Source: Nostoc linckia NIES-25 (GTDB taxonomy: Bacteria; Cyanobacteriota; Cyanobacteriia; Cyanobacteriales; Nostocaceae). From it: DNA of 64,000 nucleotides. The position numbers and the translations under genes were made by a program. Each line of letters starts with the position of its first letter. Within the stretch, counting starts at the first letter, position 1. The stretch spans positions 753,016 to 817,015 of the forward strand of contig NZ_AP018223.1 in the NCBI RefSeq assembly GCF_002368035.1. Reading direction: 5' to 3'. Below the pieces are notes generated by a model. That model saw only the letters and a list, made by a program, of their open reading frames with translations. It was not told the DNA's origin and ran no database searches. Shown here in pieces: positions 28,547-36,731 of the stretch.

Positions 28547-31060
28547 TCATTGGTGTGGGTGGGTGAATAACTCTCTGACCTGTTGTGCTGAATCTTGTTG
28601 CAATGCTGATGTTGCGATCGCCTGACTCTCGGCTAAACTTAACTGATGAATCCCCTGCTTGATTGCAGGTATACTTTGAGGATTCACACTTAATTCATCT
28701 AACCCCAAACCTAATAAAATCGCTGTTGCTAAAGGATCGGCTGCTAATTCGCCACATAAACCGACGGAAATTCCCGCCGCATGGCCAGCCTCAACGGTTT
28801 GCTTTACCATCCTTAACACCGCTGGATGCAGCGCATCAACTAAATTTGCCACCCGTGGGTTAGTGCGATCGCCTGCCATGACATACTGGCTAAGGTCATT
28901 AGTGCCGATACTAAAGAAGTCTACTTCAGCGGCTAACCGTTCGGCGATCGCCACTGCTGACGGCACCTCTACCATAATCCCTAGTTTTATTCCTGTATCG
29001 AAGGGAATATCAGCTTGCTTGAGTTCAGCCTGGACTTCACTGAGAATTGCCTTAGCTGCACGCACCTCCGTTAAAGTAGCAATCATCGGCAACATAATTT
29101 TAATTTGGCGCCCAAAACTAGCTCGCAAAATTGCCCGTAACTGAGTTTTGAAAACTTCTGGATTGCCCAAGCAAAAACGAATTCCCCGCCAGCCTAAGAA
29201 TGGGTTGGCTTCGGGAAACCCTACCCTGAGATAAGGAAGTGGCTTATCGCCGCCGATATCCAAAGTCCGAATCAGCAGCGGACGATGTTCCAAAACTTGA
29301 GCGATGGCCTGATACACTGCTAACTGTTCTTCTTCTGTGGGGGCGGTTGTTCTGTCCAAATACAAAAATTCGGTGCGGAGTAGTCCCACTCCTTCGGCTC
29401 CATTAGCTACAGCAGCTTGGACATCATTAATACTACCGATATTGGCAAAAACGCTCACTTGGCGACCATCACGAGTAATTGCTGGTTGGTGTGCTGTAAC
29501 TCGTGCTTCTTGTTGGGCACTTTGCCAAGCTTCTCGCTTTGCTTGAAGGTGTTCTAGAATATCTAACTCTGGTTCTACCCAAGCTGTGCCGCTTTCACCA
29601 TCCAGTGCCATCAACGTTCCATCTGCCAAGTGCAACACCTGGGCATCTACTCCCAAAACTGCGGGAATCCCTAAGGTGCGGGCGATAATTGCACTGTGGG
29701 AAGTGGCACTCCCAGAAGTTGTACAAATCCCTAGCACCTTTGTGGGGTCTAGTCCGGCGGTATCTGAAGGCGTTAAATCGCTGGCTATCAAAATCGCTGG
29801 TGAGTCCAGATGCAAGTTTGCAGGGGCATTCCCAGTTAGTAAGCGCATCACCCTTTGCCCCACATCCACAACATCCTCCACTCGCTCTTGCAAATAAGAG
29901 TCCTCAAGTGTGCGGTAGGAAGCCGCTACTCGATCGACTGCGGCTTGCCAAGCGGCTTCGGCATTTATATGCTGTTCTAAAATGCGGTGATGAGCCGCTT
30001 CTAAAAGAACTGGATCTTCTAAAAATAGTAAATGGGCGTCAAAGATGGCAGCTTCAGCATCGCCAATTTGAAAAGATGCTTGTGAGAACACCGCTTGAAT
30101 TTCTTGGCGGGCGATGTGAATAGCAGCTTGTAAACGTTGCCACTCTACTTCGGCATCATCTACGTGATATTCCGTAACTGCAATGGGGGCGGGTTGATAA
30201 CGAACGACAGGTGCGATCGCCACTCCAGCAGAAGCCGGAATTCCCAAAAGTTCGCCCTCAGTCGCTGGGGCAACTTTGTGTTGTAAGACTGGTAGATGAT
30301 TAGAAGCAGCATTATCCTCGCCAAAATTAGTGGCAAACAATACTTGCAATGCTGCCAGTGCTGCATCTGCATCTGAGCCGGTGGCAGTAATTAGCAATTC
30401 GTGTCCTTGACGCACCCCTAAAGTTGTGACTTGGTTAATACTGTCGCCCCGGACTAACTCGGTATTTCTAGTTAAATTTTGCACCAGAATTTGAGATTCA
30501 AATCTGGCTGCGGTTGCTACAAACTGGGCTGCGGGGCGGGCGTGTAAACCTAAACGATTGCTGACAATCAGCCGGATTTCTCGCGTTGGGGATTCTGAAT
30601 TGCTGGTTTGGATGTCGCTATCCACAACCGATGCAGGGCTACTAACTCCACCCAATTGAGTTGCTTTTGCTAATAATGCGCCCCGTGCTTCCGCCATCAC
30701 TTGTTGAATGTTCCTCCCAGCCGCCGCGGCTACCACAGCAGCGATCGCACCTTCCACCAGAGGCGCTTCACACAAATAGACTTTTTGCCGCTGTTCCTCT
30801 GGCAGAAACTCCAGCGCCATTTCTGCGCTGAGTAAAGCACTACCCAAATCCATTAACACCAAGACACCATCATCAGAGAAAACAGCAGCGATCGCTTCAC
30901 TAACCTGGATGGCATCAGTACCCAACGGATTTTCGGGATCTTCAATACCTGCTGCAATAGCGATCGGGACTTCACCCCGAACCATCTGCGCGGCGAGTTC
31001 CCGCACGCCCAAAGCTAGTTGTTTACTGTGAGAAACTATGACAATTCCGACCACTGCCAC
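28547..31060 (-). CDS. dhaM: DhaM-HPr-enzyme I fusion phosphotransferase
   Basis: The 837-residue protein relays phosphate from phosphoenolpyruvate to a dihydroxyacetone kinase. An N-terminal EIIA-mannose-like DhaM domain (~1-135) has its phospho-His in VIVSHSKQLA (His11). An HPr domain (~160-245) has LGLHARPAA (His173). A full enzyme I follows, with SGSATSHSAIIARTLGIPAV (His455), the PEP-binding barrel, and GLCGELAADP with the catalytic Cys. The E. coli DhaM carries only part of enzyme I, so this is a complete phosphorelay in one chain. The DhaK and DhaL subunits it would feed are not in the window. The start is GTG, giving AVVGIVIVSHS. The gene lies 61 bp downstream of the phosphodiester glycosidase-like gene on the same strand. 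Confidence 0.88.
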   Translation of the reverse strand: MAVVGIVIVSHSKQLALGVRELAAQMVRGEVPIAIAAGIEDPENPLGTDAIQVSEAIAAVFSDDGVLVLMDLGSALLSAEMALEFLPEEQRQKVYLCEAPLVEGAIAAVVAAAAGRNIQQVMAEARGALLAKATQLGGVSSPASVVDSDIQTSNSESPTREIRLIVSNRLGLHARPAAQFVATAARFESQILVQNLTRNTELVRGDSINQVTTLGVRQGHELLITATGSDADAALAALQVLFATNFGEDNAASNHLPVLQHKVAPATEGELLGIPASAGVAIAPVVRYQPAPIAVTEYHVDDAEVEWQRLQAAIHIARQEIQAVFSQASFQIGDAEAAIFDAHLLFLEDPVLLEAAHHRILEQHINAEAAWQAAVDRVAASYRTLEDSYLQERVEDVVDVGQRVMRLLTGNAPANLHLDSPAILIASDLTPSDTAGLDPTKVLGICTTSGSATSHSAIIARTLGIPAVLGVDAQVLHLADGTLMALDGESGTAWVEPELDILEHLQAKREAWQSAQQEARVTAHQPAITRDGRQVSVFANIGSINDVQAAVANGAEGVGLLRTEFLYLDRTTAPTEEEQLAVYQAIAQVLEHRPLLIRTLDIGGDKPLPYLRVGFPEANPFLGWRGIRFCLGNPEVFKTQLRAILRASFGRQIKIMLPMIATLTEVRAAKAILSEVQAELKQADIPFDTGIKLGIMVEVPSAVAIAERLAAEVDFFSIGTNDLSQYVMAGDRTNPRVANLVDALHPAVLRMVKQTVEAGHAAGISVGLCGELAADPLATAILLGLGLDELSVNPQSIPAIKQGIHQLSLAESQAIATSALQQDSAQQVRELFTHPHQ

Positions 31061-31121
31061 ACCGCCAATCTTATTGAGAGGTTTGCGATCAGCCAGTTAT
31101 CCATTTCATTTTCCCATTGAG

Positions 31122-32318
31122 CTAAAATTGCAACTGCCCGAAAATATTCTCGTCTTTGGAGTTAGAAACCCGAACAAAATAGCCCTCTTTTACAGGAATG
31201 CGTGGTGTCCATTCATAAACTCCATCGCTAGCAGTACGGGAAGAAATGTTTTGGATAAGTTTCTTTTCATAGTACAACCTAATCGAGACATCGCCATCAA
31301 AATTGTCTCGCCACAATATTAAAAAAGGCCGATCTTTATTTGCAATGACTTTGCCTGCTGGCTGACTGAGGAAAATTTTTGGTGCAACCTGATTTTTACT
31401 TTTTTTACGGAATCCTAGATAATGAGGTAAATCTCGAAAAGTAGGATTGTCTTGCACATTAGACAGTTGTGGAACGATAATATCTCCTCTTTGGGGATTG
31501 AACAAATAAGTCGATTTGCCCCCGTCAACGGTAATGATATTGCCTTTGACTCCTAATTTACGTAATAAATCCGCTGCCTCGTCTAAAGTTGCTTGATTCA
31601 CCGTCATAATCAACAATAACTCGTCACCTTTAACACCATCTTTGTTAAGAGTACCGATGACTTGGTATTTATTGGCTGGATTTTGAGCCAATACTTTTGC
31701 GGGATGGTCGCTGTATTGGTAAGTGACAATGGCGTTTTTTACTGCTTTTTGATTTAGGGGCGCACCGCTAACGCGATCGTAATTTGTAATGTATGCCCGA
31801 TCGTCATCCCAGACTAAAGCCTTGAGGCGAATATTACTATAATATTTATCTTTTGGTTCTTTGACGGGGCCGTAGGGACTATTACCGCCGCTGATGACTA
31901 CACCATTGAGTTTTATCGGAAAAGACAATTGAGTGCTGGGTTGATATTGCTCAAAAAAAGAACAATTAATGATAGAAAAAACGTTGTCAGCATAAAGCTG
32001 TTGATATTCATTTGCAACTTCAGAGAATAATTTGTTTTTGAAGAAAGGGCTGTAATGTCCACCTTCTCCTTGATAATATTTACCTTGCTTTTGACCCATA
32101 TTATCCACCTCTCCAACTATTTGGTCGATGTGCATTTTCCGGAGGTCAATAACTTGTAAATAAGCTTCGTTACCGTTGGTTAATTCTTTTCTATATAAAG
32201 CTGCACCGTCTATCTTTTGGAGAGGCTGATAAGAAGATAAAGGATTGAAACTTTGAGCAATCCACAGGCTACTCAGAATTGGCAGTAAAAAAAGTAATAA
32301 ATTGATAAGAACATTCAT
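31122..32318 (-). CDS. Phosphodiester glycosidase (NAGPA-like) exported protein
   Basis: The 398-residue protein has an N-terminal membrane/signal segment (NVLINLLLFLLPILSSLWIA). The central domain, ~40-310, resembles the NAGPA/phosphodiester glycosidase fold, with INCSFFEQYQPS, RLKALVWDDDRAYI and the family-type TVDGGKSTYLF near its end. That last motif normally reads DGGGST, so it is slightly divergent. The C-terminal ~75 residues form an Ig-like domain (LILWRDNFDGDVSIRLYY, SDGVYEWTPRIPVKEG) of the type found on exported adhesins. It probably acts in the periplasm or at the surface on a sugar phosphodiester. The substrate is unknown. It may be cotranscribed with the downstream DhaM gene, though no functional link is evident. 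Confidence 0.75.
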   Translation of the reverse strand: MNVLINLLLFLLPILSSLWIAQSFNPLSSYQPLQKIDGAALYRKELTNGNEAYLQVIDLRKMHIDQIVGEVDNMGQKQGKYYQGEGGHYSPFFKNKLFSEVANEYQQLYADNVFSIINCSFFEQYQPSTQLSFPIKLNGVVISGGNSPYGPVKEPKDKYYSNIRLKALVWDDDRAYITNYDRVSGAPLNQKAVKNAIVTYQYSDHPAKVLAQNPANKYQVIGTLNKDGVKGDELLLIMTVNQATLDEAADLLRKLGVKGNIITVDGGKSTYLFNPQRGDIIVPQLSNVQDNPTFRDLPHYLGFRKKSKNQVAPKIFLSQPAGKVIANKDRPFLILWRDNFDGDVSIRLYYEKKLIQNISSRTASDGVYEWTPRIPVKEGYFVRVSNSKDENIFGQLQF

Positions 32319-32396
32319 CAGAATTTTCTTGAGGCAGAAATATGTCTCAGGAATTATAATCTAGATTTTGATATTAGCCAGGTTTTGTGAAGCAAA

Positions 32397-32660
32397 GTTG
32401 AGCCTCAGAAGGTCAACGTCGAGCCTCAGAAGGTCAACGTCGAGCCTCAGAAGGTCAACGTCGAGCCTCAGAAGGTCAACGTCGGGCCTCAGAAGGTCAA
32501 CGTCGAGCCTCAGAAGGTCAAAGTTGAGCCTCAGAAGGTTAACGTTGAGCCTTAGAAGGTCAACGTCGAGCCTTAGAAGGTCAAAGTTGAGCCTCAGAAG
32601 GTCAACGTTGAGCCTCAGAAGGTCAACGTCGAGCTTCAGAAGGTCAACGTTGAGCCTATA
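32397..32660. repeat. 21-bp minisatellite, twelve full units
   Basis: Twelve tandem 21-bp units follow the pattern GTCGAGCCTCAGAAGGTCAA plus C, with a thirteenth partial copy. Units differ by single bases (CGTCGA/AGTTGA, CCTC/CCTT). Because 21 is a multiple of three, long frames stay open, giving LRRSTSS, ASEGQRR or, on the minus strand, DVDLLRL repeats. None has a convincing start, so I treat it as non-coding. It ends just before the toxin-antitoxin operator. Confidence 0.85.
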
Positions 32661-32668
32661 AAAAATAA

Positions 32669-32696
32669 ATTTTTATATCATATATGATATAAAAAT
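32669..32696. promoter_or_regulatory. 28-bp perfect palindrome, likely HigBA operator
   Basis: The half-site ATTTTTATATCATA is followed directly by its exact reverse complement. It ends 3 bp before the toxin start codon, covering the place where a promoter -10 or ribosome-binding site would be. Autorepression by the antitoxin is the usual arrangement for such operons. Confidence 0.7.
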
Positions 32697-32699
32697 GAC

Positions 32700-33038
32700 A
32701 TGGATGATGATAAACCTTTAGTTTGGTTGCATGGTGAGATTAAAACTCCTCCCTTCAGCCAACAAGCACGCATAGAGTCAGGCGTGTTGCTCAGACGCTT
32801 ACAGCAAGGTGAAAACCTCGGATTGCCACATTCCCGACCAATGCCAAGTATTGGGGCACAATGTCATGAACTACGAATTCGGGATGCAGACAAAAACTGG
32901 CGGATTATTTATCGAATTGATGACGATGTAATTGTAATTGTTGAAGTGTTTAACAAAACTACCAGAGCAACACCAACCAGCGTAATCAACAATTGCAAAA
33001 AAAGACTTAGCCAATACGACAAGGACTTACAGGATTAA
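32700..33038 (+). CDS. HigB/RelE-type toxin (Gp49-like)
   Basis: The 112-residue protein matches the phage-derived Gp49-like/HigB branch of the RelE superfamily of ribosome-dependent mRNA interferases. Recognisable are VLLRRLQQGENLGLPHSRPM, the strand pair CHELRIRDADKNWRIIYRI and the basic tail NCKKRLSQYDK. The toxin gene precedes the antitoxin, the order typical of HigBA. It starts immediately after a perfect palindrome. There is no sign of truncation. Confidence 0.85.
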   Translation: MDDDKPLVWLHGEIKTPPFSQQARIESGVLLRRLQQGENLGLPHSRPMPSIGAQCHELRIRDADKNWRIIYRIDDDVIVIVEVFNKTTRATPTSVINNCKKRLSQYDKDLQD

Positions 33039-33042
33039 CATT

Positions 33043-33357
33043 ATGGATGAAGCCAAAAGAAAAAAGCTAGAGGAAAAGGGCTGGAAAGTTGGCAACGTTG
33101 CAGAGTTTTTAGAACTCACGCCAGAAGAAGCCACTCTAATAGAAATTAAACTAGCTCTCAGTCGTAACCTGAAAGAACGACGACAGAAGTTAATGACTCA
33201 AGCGGAATTAGCAGAAAAACTTCATACCAGTCAACCCCGTATAGCTAACGCCGAAAATGCTGATGCATCAGTTTCCATAGAAATGTTGATCCGAGCAATA
33301 CTAGCAACAGGCGCAACACCTCAAGAAATTGGACAAGTGATTGCTAAGGTGGACTGA
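33043..33357 (+). CDS. HigA-type antitoxin, XRE family
   Basis: The 104-residue protein has a variable N-terminal half and a helix-turn-helix in TQAELAEKLHTSQPRIANAEN (residues ~52-72), followed by SVSIEMLIRAILATGATPQEI. This is the usual form of antitoxins paired with Gp49-like toxins. It starts 4 bp after the toxin stop, so the genes are cotranscribed. It should neutralise the toxin and bind the upstream palindrome. Confidence 0.88.
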   Translation: MDEAKRKKLEEKGWKVGNVAEFLELTPEEATLIEIKLALSRNLKERRQKLMTQAELAEKLHTSQPRIANAENADASVSIEMLIRAILATGATPQEIGQVIAKVD

Positions 33358-33568
33358 AACGTTGCATCTTAACGTATCTACAAGGTTTTGATCTCATGCA
33401 CAATCGCTTTCATACATGAAATCAGCAACCGCAAAATAAGAGATAAACTCAATGTGCGATCGCCTCAACCTTAAGCTTTGTAAATTGCATCATATATTTA
33501 ATTAGTAAGAATTCAAACAACCTGCGTTGTAGTATAATTCTCCTTTTGTATTATTAAACCTGTAAGAG

Positions 33569-34747
33569 ATGACACCCCAATTTGAATACAGCACTTTAGC
33601 GCAGCCCCAGGATATTCAGCAACTTGCGTTTATCCTTAAGCAGTGTTTTGTCAACGCACTTGGTGGTGAGGAAGCTTACATGAACCAAGTTGGCGTAGAA
33701 AACCTTCGGATTATTCGTGAGTCAGGGCAATTAATTGGTGGATTAGCAACTCTGGATATGGGTCAGTGGTGGGGTGGCGAGCGTTTACCAATGACGGGAA
33801 TAGCCGTAGTGGGTATTGCTCCAGAATACCGTGGTTCGGGAGGAGCGATCGCTCTCATGCAGCACACCCTCAAGGAACTTTATGCCAGAGGTATACCCCT
33901 GTCTGCTCTTTATCCAGCTGTGCAAACCCTGTATCGAAAAGTCGGGTACGAGCAAGGGGGTAGCTGGTACATTTGGGAAGTCGCAACCAACGCCATTGGA
34001 GTACGGGAACAACCCCTACCTTTGCAATCAGTAGTCCCCATAAATCATCAAGTCTTTCACGAACTATATCAGCAGCAAGCCAAACTCACCCACGGATATT
34101 TAGACCGACATCCCGCAATTTGGCGGCGATTAATCGAACCGGATGAAAACGAACAAGTCTATGCTTATTTCATTGGTACAAAAGACAAACCCGAAGGTTA
34201 CATTATCTTCGCTCAACAACGAACACACAATGGTGAAATTATCTTTGTCAAAGATTGGGTAGTAAAAACAGCTGCTGCGACACAAACTTTTTGGTCTCTT
34301 CTAGCCAGCCATCGCTCCCAAATTCAGCAGGTACGTTGGAAGAGTTCTGCAATTGATACCCTGACATTGGCCTTACCAGAGCAAACTGCTAAGATCTCGA
34401 CTCAGTTTCGCTGGATGCTACGAATTGTAGATGTTGTCAAAGCATTGTCTCTGCGCGGTTATCCATTGGGGCTGCAAACAGAACTCCATTTAGACATTCA
34501 AGATAATGTCATAGATGCAAACAATGGTAAATTCATTCTTTCTCTTGCCAATGGACGCGGTGAAGTTACAAAAGGTGGAAAAGGAGAGTTGCAACTAAAT
34601 GTCCGAGAACTAGCACCACTATATACAGGTTTGTTTTCTCCCTACCATCTGCAAATAGCCGGAAAACTGCATGGCACAGAAACAGCTATTTCAGCAGCTA
34701 CGCAAATATTTGCAGCTAGTTCTCCTTGGGTGGCTGATTTCTTTTAA
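33569..34747 (+). CDS. Eis-type GNAT acetyltransferase with SCP2-like C-terminus
   Basis: The 392-residue protein has the Eis family layout. An N-terminal GNAT domain carries MTGIAVVGIAPEYRGSGGAIALM as acetyl-CoA loop and VQTLYRKVGYEQGG. A second GNAT-like region and a C-terminal sterol-carrier-like domain follow (~300-392, LHLDIQDN...FILSLANGRGEV...LAPLYTGLFSP). Family members acetylate aminoglycosides or protein lysines. The cyanobacterial substrate is unknown. The gene stands alone, with a purine-rich repeat region downstream. Confidence 0.85.
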   Translation: MTPQFEYSTLAQPQDIQQLAFILKQCFVNALGGEEAYMNQVGVENLRIIRESGQLIGGLATLDMGQWWGGERLPMTGIAVVGIAPEYRGSGGAIALMQHTLKELYARGIPLSALYPAVQTLYRKVGYEQGGSWYIWEVATNAIGVREQPLPLQSVVPINHQVFHELYQQQAKLTHGYLDRHPAIWRRLIEPDENEQVYAYFIGTKDKPEGYIIFAQQRTHNGEIIFVKDWVVKTAAATQTFWSLLASHRSQIQQVRWKSSAIDTLTLALPEQTAKISTQFRWMLRIVDVVKALSLRGYPLGLQTELHLDIQDNVIDANNGKFILSLANGRGEVTKGGKGELQLNVRELAPLYTGLFSPYHLQIAGKLHGTETAISAATQIFAASSPWVADFF

Positions 34748-34798
34748 TGGGCATGGGGGAATACTGCTCGTTTTGTGCATTTTTAACTCGTAATTGGG

Positions 34799-34924
34799 TT
34801 TGGGGGAAAGGGGAAAGGGTAAAGGTTAAAGGGAAAAGGGGAAAGGGTAAAGGTTAAAGGTTAAAGGGAAAAGGGGAAAGGTTAAAGGTTTTTTCTTTTC
34901 CCTTTTCCCTTTCCCCTTTTCCCC
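34799..34924. repeat. GGGGAAAGG / AAAGGTTAAAGG tandem tract
   Basis: Many 6-7-bp units of GGGGAAA, GGGTAAAGG and TTAAAGG are followed by the complementary CCCTTTTCCC run, so the whole tract can fold into a long imperfect hairpin. The same family occurs at ~16997, 28140 and 28436. The remaining 610-bp gap (34748-35357) also holds the palindrome at 34925 and the CTTCTGC heptamers at 35192. Confidence 0.75.
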
Positions 34925-34948
34925 GTAGAGACGTAGCTACGTCTCTAC
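34925..34948. repeat. 24-bp perfect palindrome of the GTAGAGACG family
   Basis: The half-site GTAGAGACGTAG is followed directly by its reverse complement. It is a minimal copy of the element whose longer forms lie at 28358, 46512 and 47640. Confidence 0.75.
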
Positions 34949-35191
34949 TTGTGAATCAACAAAAATAAAGTTGGAAACATAATTGACCCTTGGCTCGTCC
35001 TTGCGCTAGATTAACAATTTCTGTTGTTGTCAACTCACGTCACAAACAAAATTCTCAGCGATTTACTTTCGATGAGTAATGATGATTTGTTGTGCTTATC
35101 TAATCCCAAAGACATCTCAAAAAATATAGCTGTAGCCACATAGGTTAGGAATTTTTGAAAGTATGAATGCTAGGAATGTTAATAGTTTTAA

Positions 35192-35231
35192 CCTTCTGCC
35201 TTCTGCCTTCTGCCTCCTGCCTTCTGCCTCT
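35192..35231. repeat. CTTCTGC heptamer repeat, about five units
   Basis: Tandem 7-bp units CTTCTGC and variants (CTCCTGC, CTCTCGC) lie about 130 bp before the serine hydrolase start. This is a typical short tandemly repeated repetitive sequence of heterocystous cyanobacteria. Confidence 0.75.
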
Positions 35232-35357
35232 CGCTATAACTCGATGGGATTTAGAGTTTTTATCCGGAAGTTCAACACACTCGTCAGAAAACAATCTAAG
35301 TAAAGCTGATTACTTGCTACTTACTTGCCTACTTACTTGCACACACACAATCTCAAC

Positions 35358-36659
35358 ATGAAATCACATCTACTCGCCATTGGTTTGAGCAGTTTAGTTC
35401 TGCTTGCCGGACAAGCTAAAGCTTCACAATTACAGTCTTGGTATTTTGATTCTAGCCAAAATCAATTAGACTTAACTACCACTTCTGGAATAGAACCAAA
35501 GGCATTTGTATTAGATAATCCCAACAGATTGGTAATTGATTTACCTGGAACTACTTTTAATTCTGATACCGTCAAACAAAGTTTTGGGAATGCAATCAGA
35601 GAAATACGGCTTGGCAAACCAGACTCTCAAACCACTCGTTTTGTCGTAGAATTAGCCCCTGGTTATGATATTACTTCCCAGAATGTTTCAATCAAGGGAG
35701 ATTCCCGTTCTCATTGGATTTTTAAATTCAATTCATTTAATCGCCAAACTAATCCCATTGTTGGGGAAAATAGAGAAGATATTGCGATTAAATCCACAGA
35801 TGCGACTACATTTGCGGGAGTTGTGAATCTTGGTCAAGAGATGTCCGGTCTGAGTTCTCAAATTCGCAGTTTGTTAGCGAGTTATAAATCATTAAATCCC
35901 GGAATCTTTTTCTTAGATTTAGCAACAGGAAATTATATAGATATTAATGGTGAGAAAAGATTTGCGGCTGCAAGCACAATCAAATTTCCCTTATTAGTAG
36001 CTCTTTTTCAAGATATAGACGCTGGCAAAATCAAACTCACAGATAAACTAGTGATGCGGCGCGATTTAAAGGTTGGTGAATCTGGGACTATGCAATACAA
36101 ACCCATCGGAACTAAGTTTAGCGTCCTAGAAACTGCTACCTTGATGATGACAATCAGCGATAATACCGCAACAAATCTGGTTCTCGATCGCTTGGGTGGT
36201 GCAGCAAAAGTTAGCCAACGTTTTCGTAGCTGGGGATTGCAAAATACAGCAGTTCGGAATTTACTTCCAGACGTTGCTGGCACAAACACAACTAGTTCCA
36301 AAGATTTGGTGAGGTTGGCGGCGTTAGTTTCTAATAATCGTTTGCTCTCGCCAAACAGCCGCGATCGAGTTTTAGATATTATGCGCCATGTCAAAACCAA
36401 TAGTTTACTACCAGCTGGTATCGGTCAAGGAGCTACCATCGCCCACAAAACCGGTACGTTGAGATTCATTATTGGTGACGCGGGTATTATTCAAATGCCC
36501 AACGGCAAAAGCTATTTAGCGGGTGTTTTGGTACAAAGACCAAACTACGATCCCAAAGCTGGAGATTTTGTCCGTGAAGTTTCTCGGAGAGTCTATAATT
36601 ACCTAGACCAAACCCAAGTCAGCAATATAGAGCCGACTCTTGGCGGCCGCACTCGCTAG
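35358..36659 (+). CDS. AMIN-domain class A beta-lactamase-fold serine hydrolase
   Basis: The 433-residue exported protein starts at MKSHLLAIGL with a signal peptide ending near AKAS (~21). An AMIN domain (~25-125, QLDLTTTSGIEPKAFVLD, NRLVIDLPG) binds peptidoglycan or targets the septum. The C-terminal class A beta-lactamase/transpeptidase-like domain has the three active-site motifs: STIK (nucleophile Ser near 206), SDN in ISDNTATNLVLDRLGG, and KTG in HKTGTLRF. It lacks the usual Glu166 signature that I could identify, so it may be a peptidoglycan-modifying enzyme and not a true resistance beta-lactamase. The frame extends 11 codons upstream from a TTG, but that region has no signal-peptide character. 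Confidence 0.85.
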   Translation: MKSHLLAIGLSSLVLLAGQAKASQLQSWYFDSSQNQLDLTTTSGIEPKAFVLDNPNRLVIDLPGTTFNSDTVKQSFGNAIREIRLGKPDSQTTRFVVELAPGYDITSQNVSIKGDSRSHWIFKFNSFNRQTNPIVGENREDIAIKSTDATTFAGVVNLGQEMSGLSSQIRSLLASYKSLNPGIFFLDLATGNYIDINGEKRFAAASTIKFPLLVALFQDIDAGKIKLTDKLVMRRDLKVGESGTMQYKPIGTKFSVLETATLMMTISDNTATNLVLDRLGGAAKVSQRFRSWGLQNTAVRNLLPDVAGTNTTSSKDLVRLAALVSNNRLLSPNSRDRVLDIMRHVKTNSLLPAGIGQGATIAHKTGTLRFIIGDAGIIQMPNGKSYLAGVLVQRPNYDPKAGDFVREVSRRVYNYLDQTQVSNIEPTLGGRTR

Positions 36660-36666
36660 CAATAAA

Positions 36667-36694
36667 GTAGGGGCGTACAGCTGTACGCCCCTAC
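36667..36694. terminator. 28-bp perfect palindrome between convergent genes
   Basis: The half-site GTAGGGGCGTACAG is followed directly by its reverse complement, 8 bp after the serine hydrolase stop and 38 bp before the 3' end of the peroxidase gene. There is no strong T-run, so a bidirectional terminator role is an inference. It is also a known type of dispersed cyanobacterial repeat. Confidence 0.5.
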
Positions 36695-36731
36695 GTATGT
36701 ATACATATATCAGGTATTTCCCAAAATGGTA

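Noticed and set aside
32368..32661. 97-residue LRRSTSS repeat protein
   Set aside because: The frame is open only because the DNA repeat is 21 bp. Start is TTG without a ribosome-binding site, and other frames are open as well.
36667..36694. Palindrome as an attachment or recombination site
   Set aside because: It lies between convergent genes, with no integrase nearby. A terminator or dispersed repeat is simpler.
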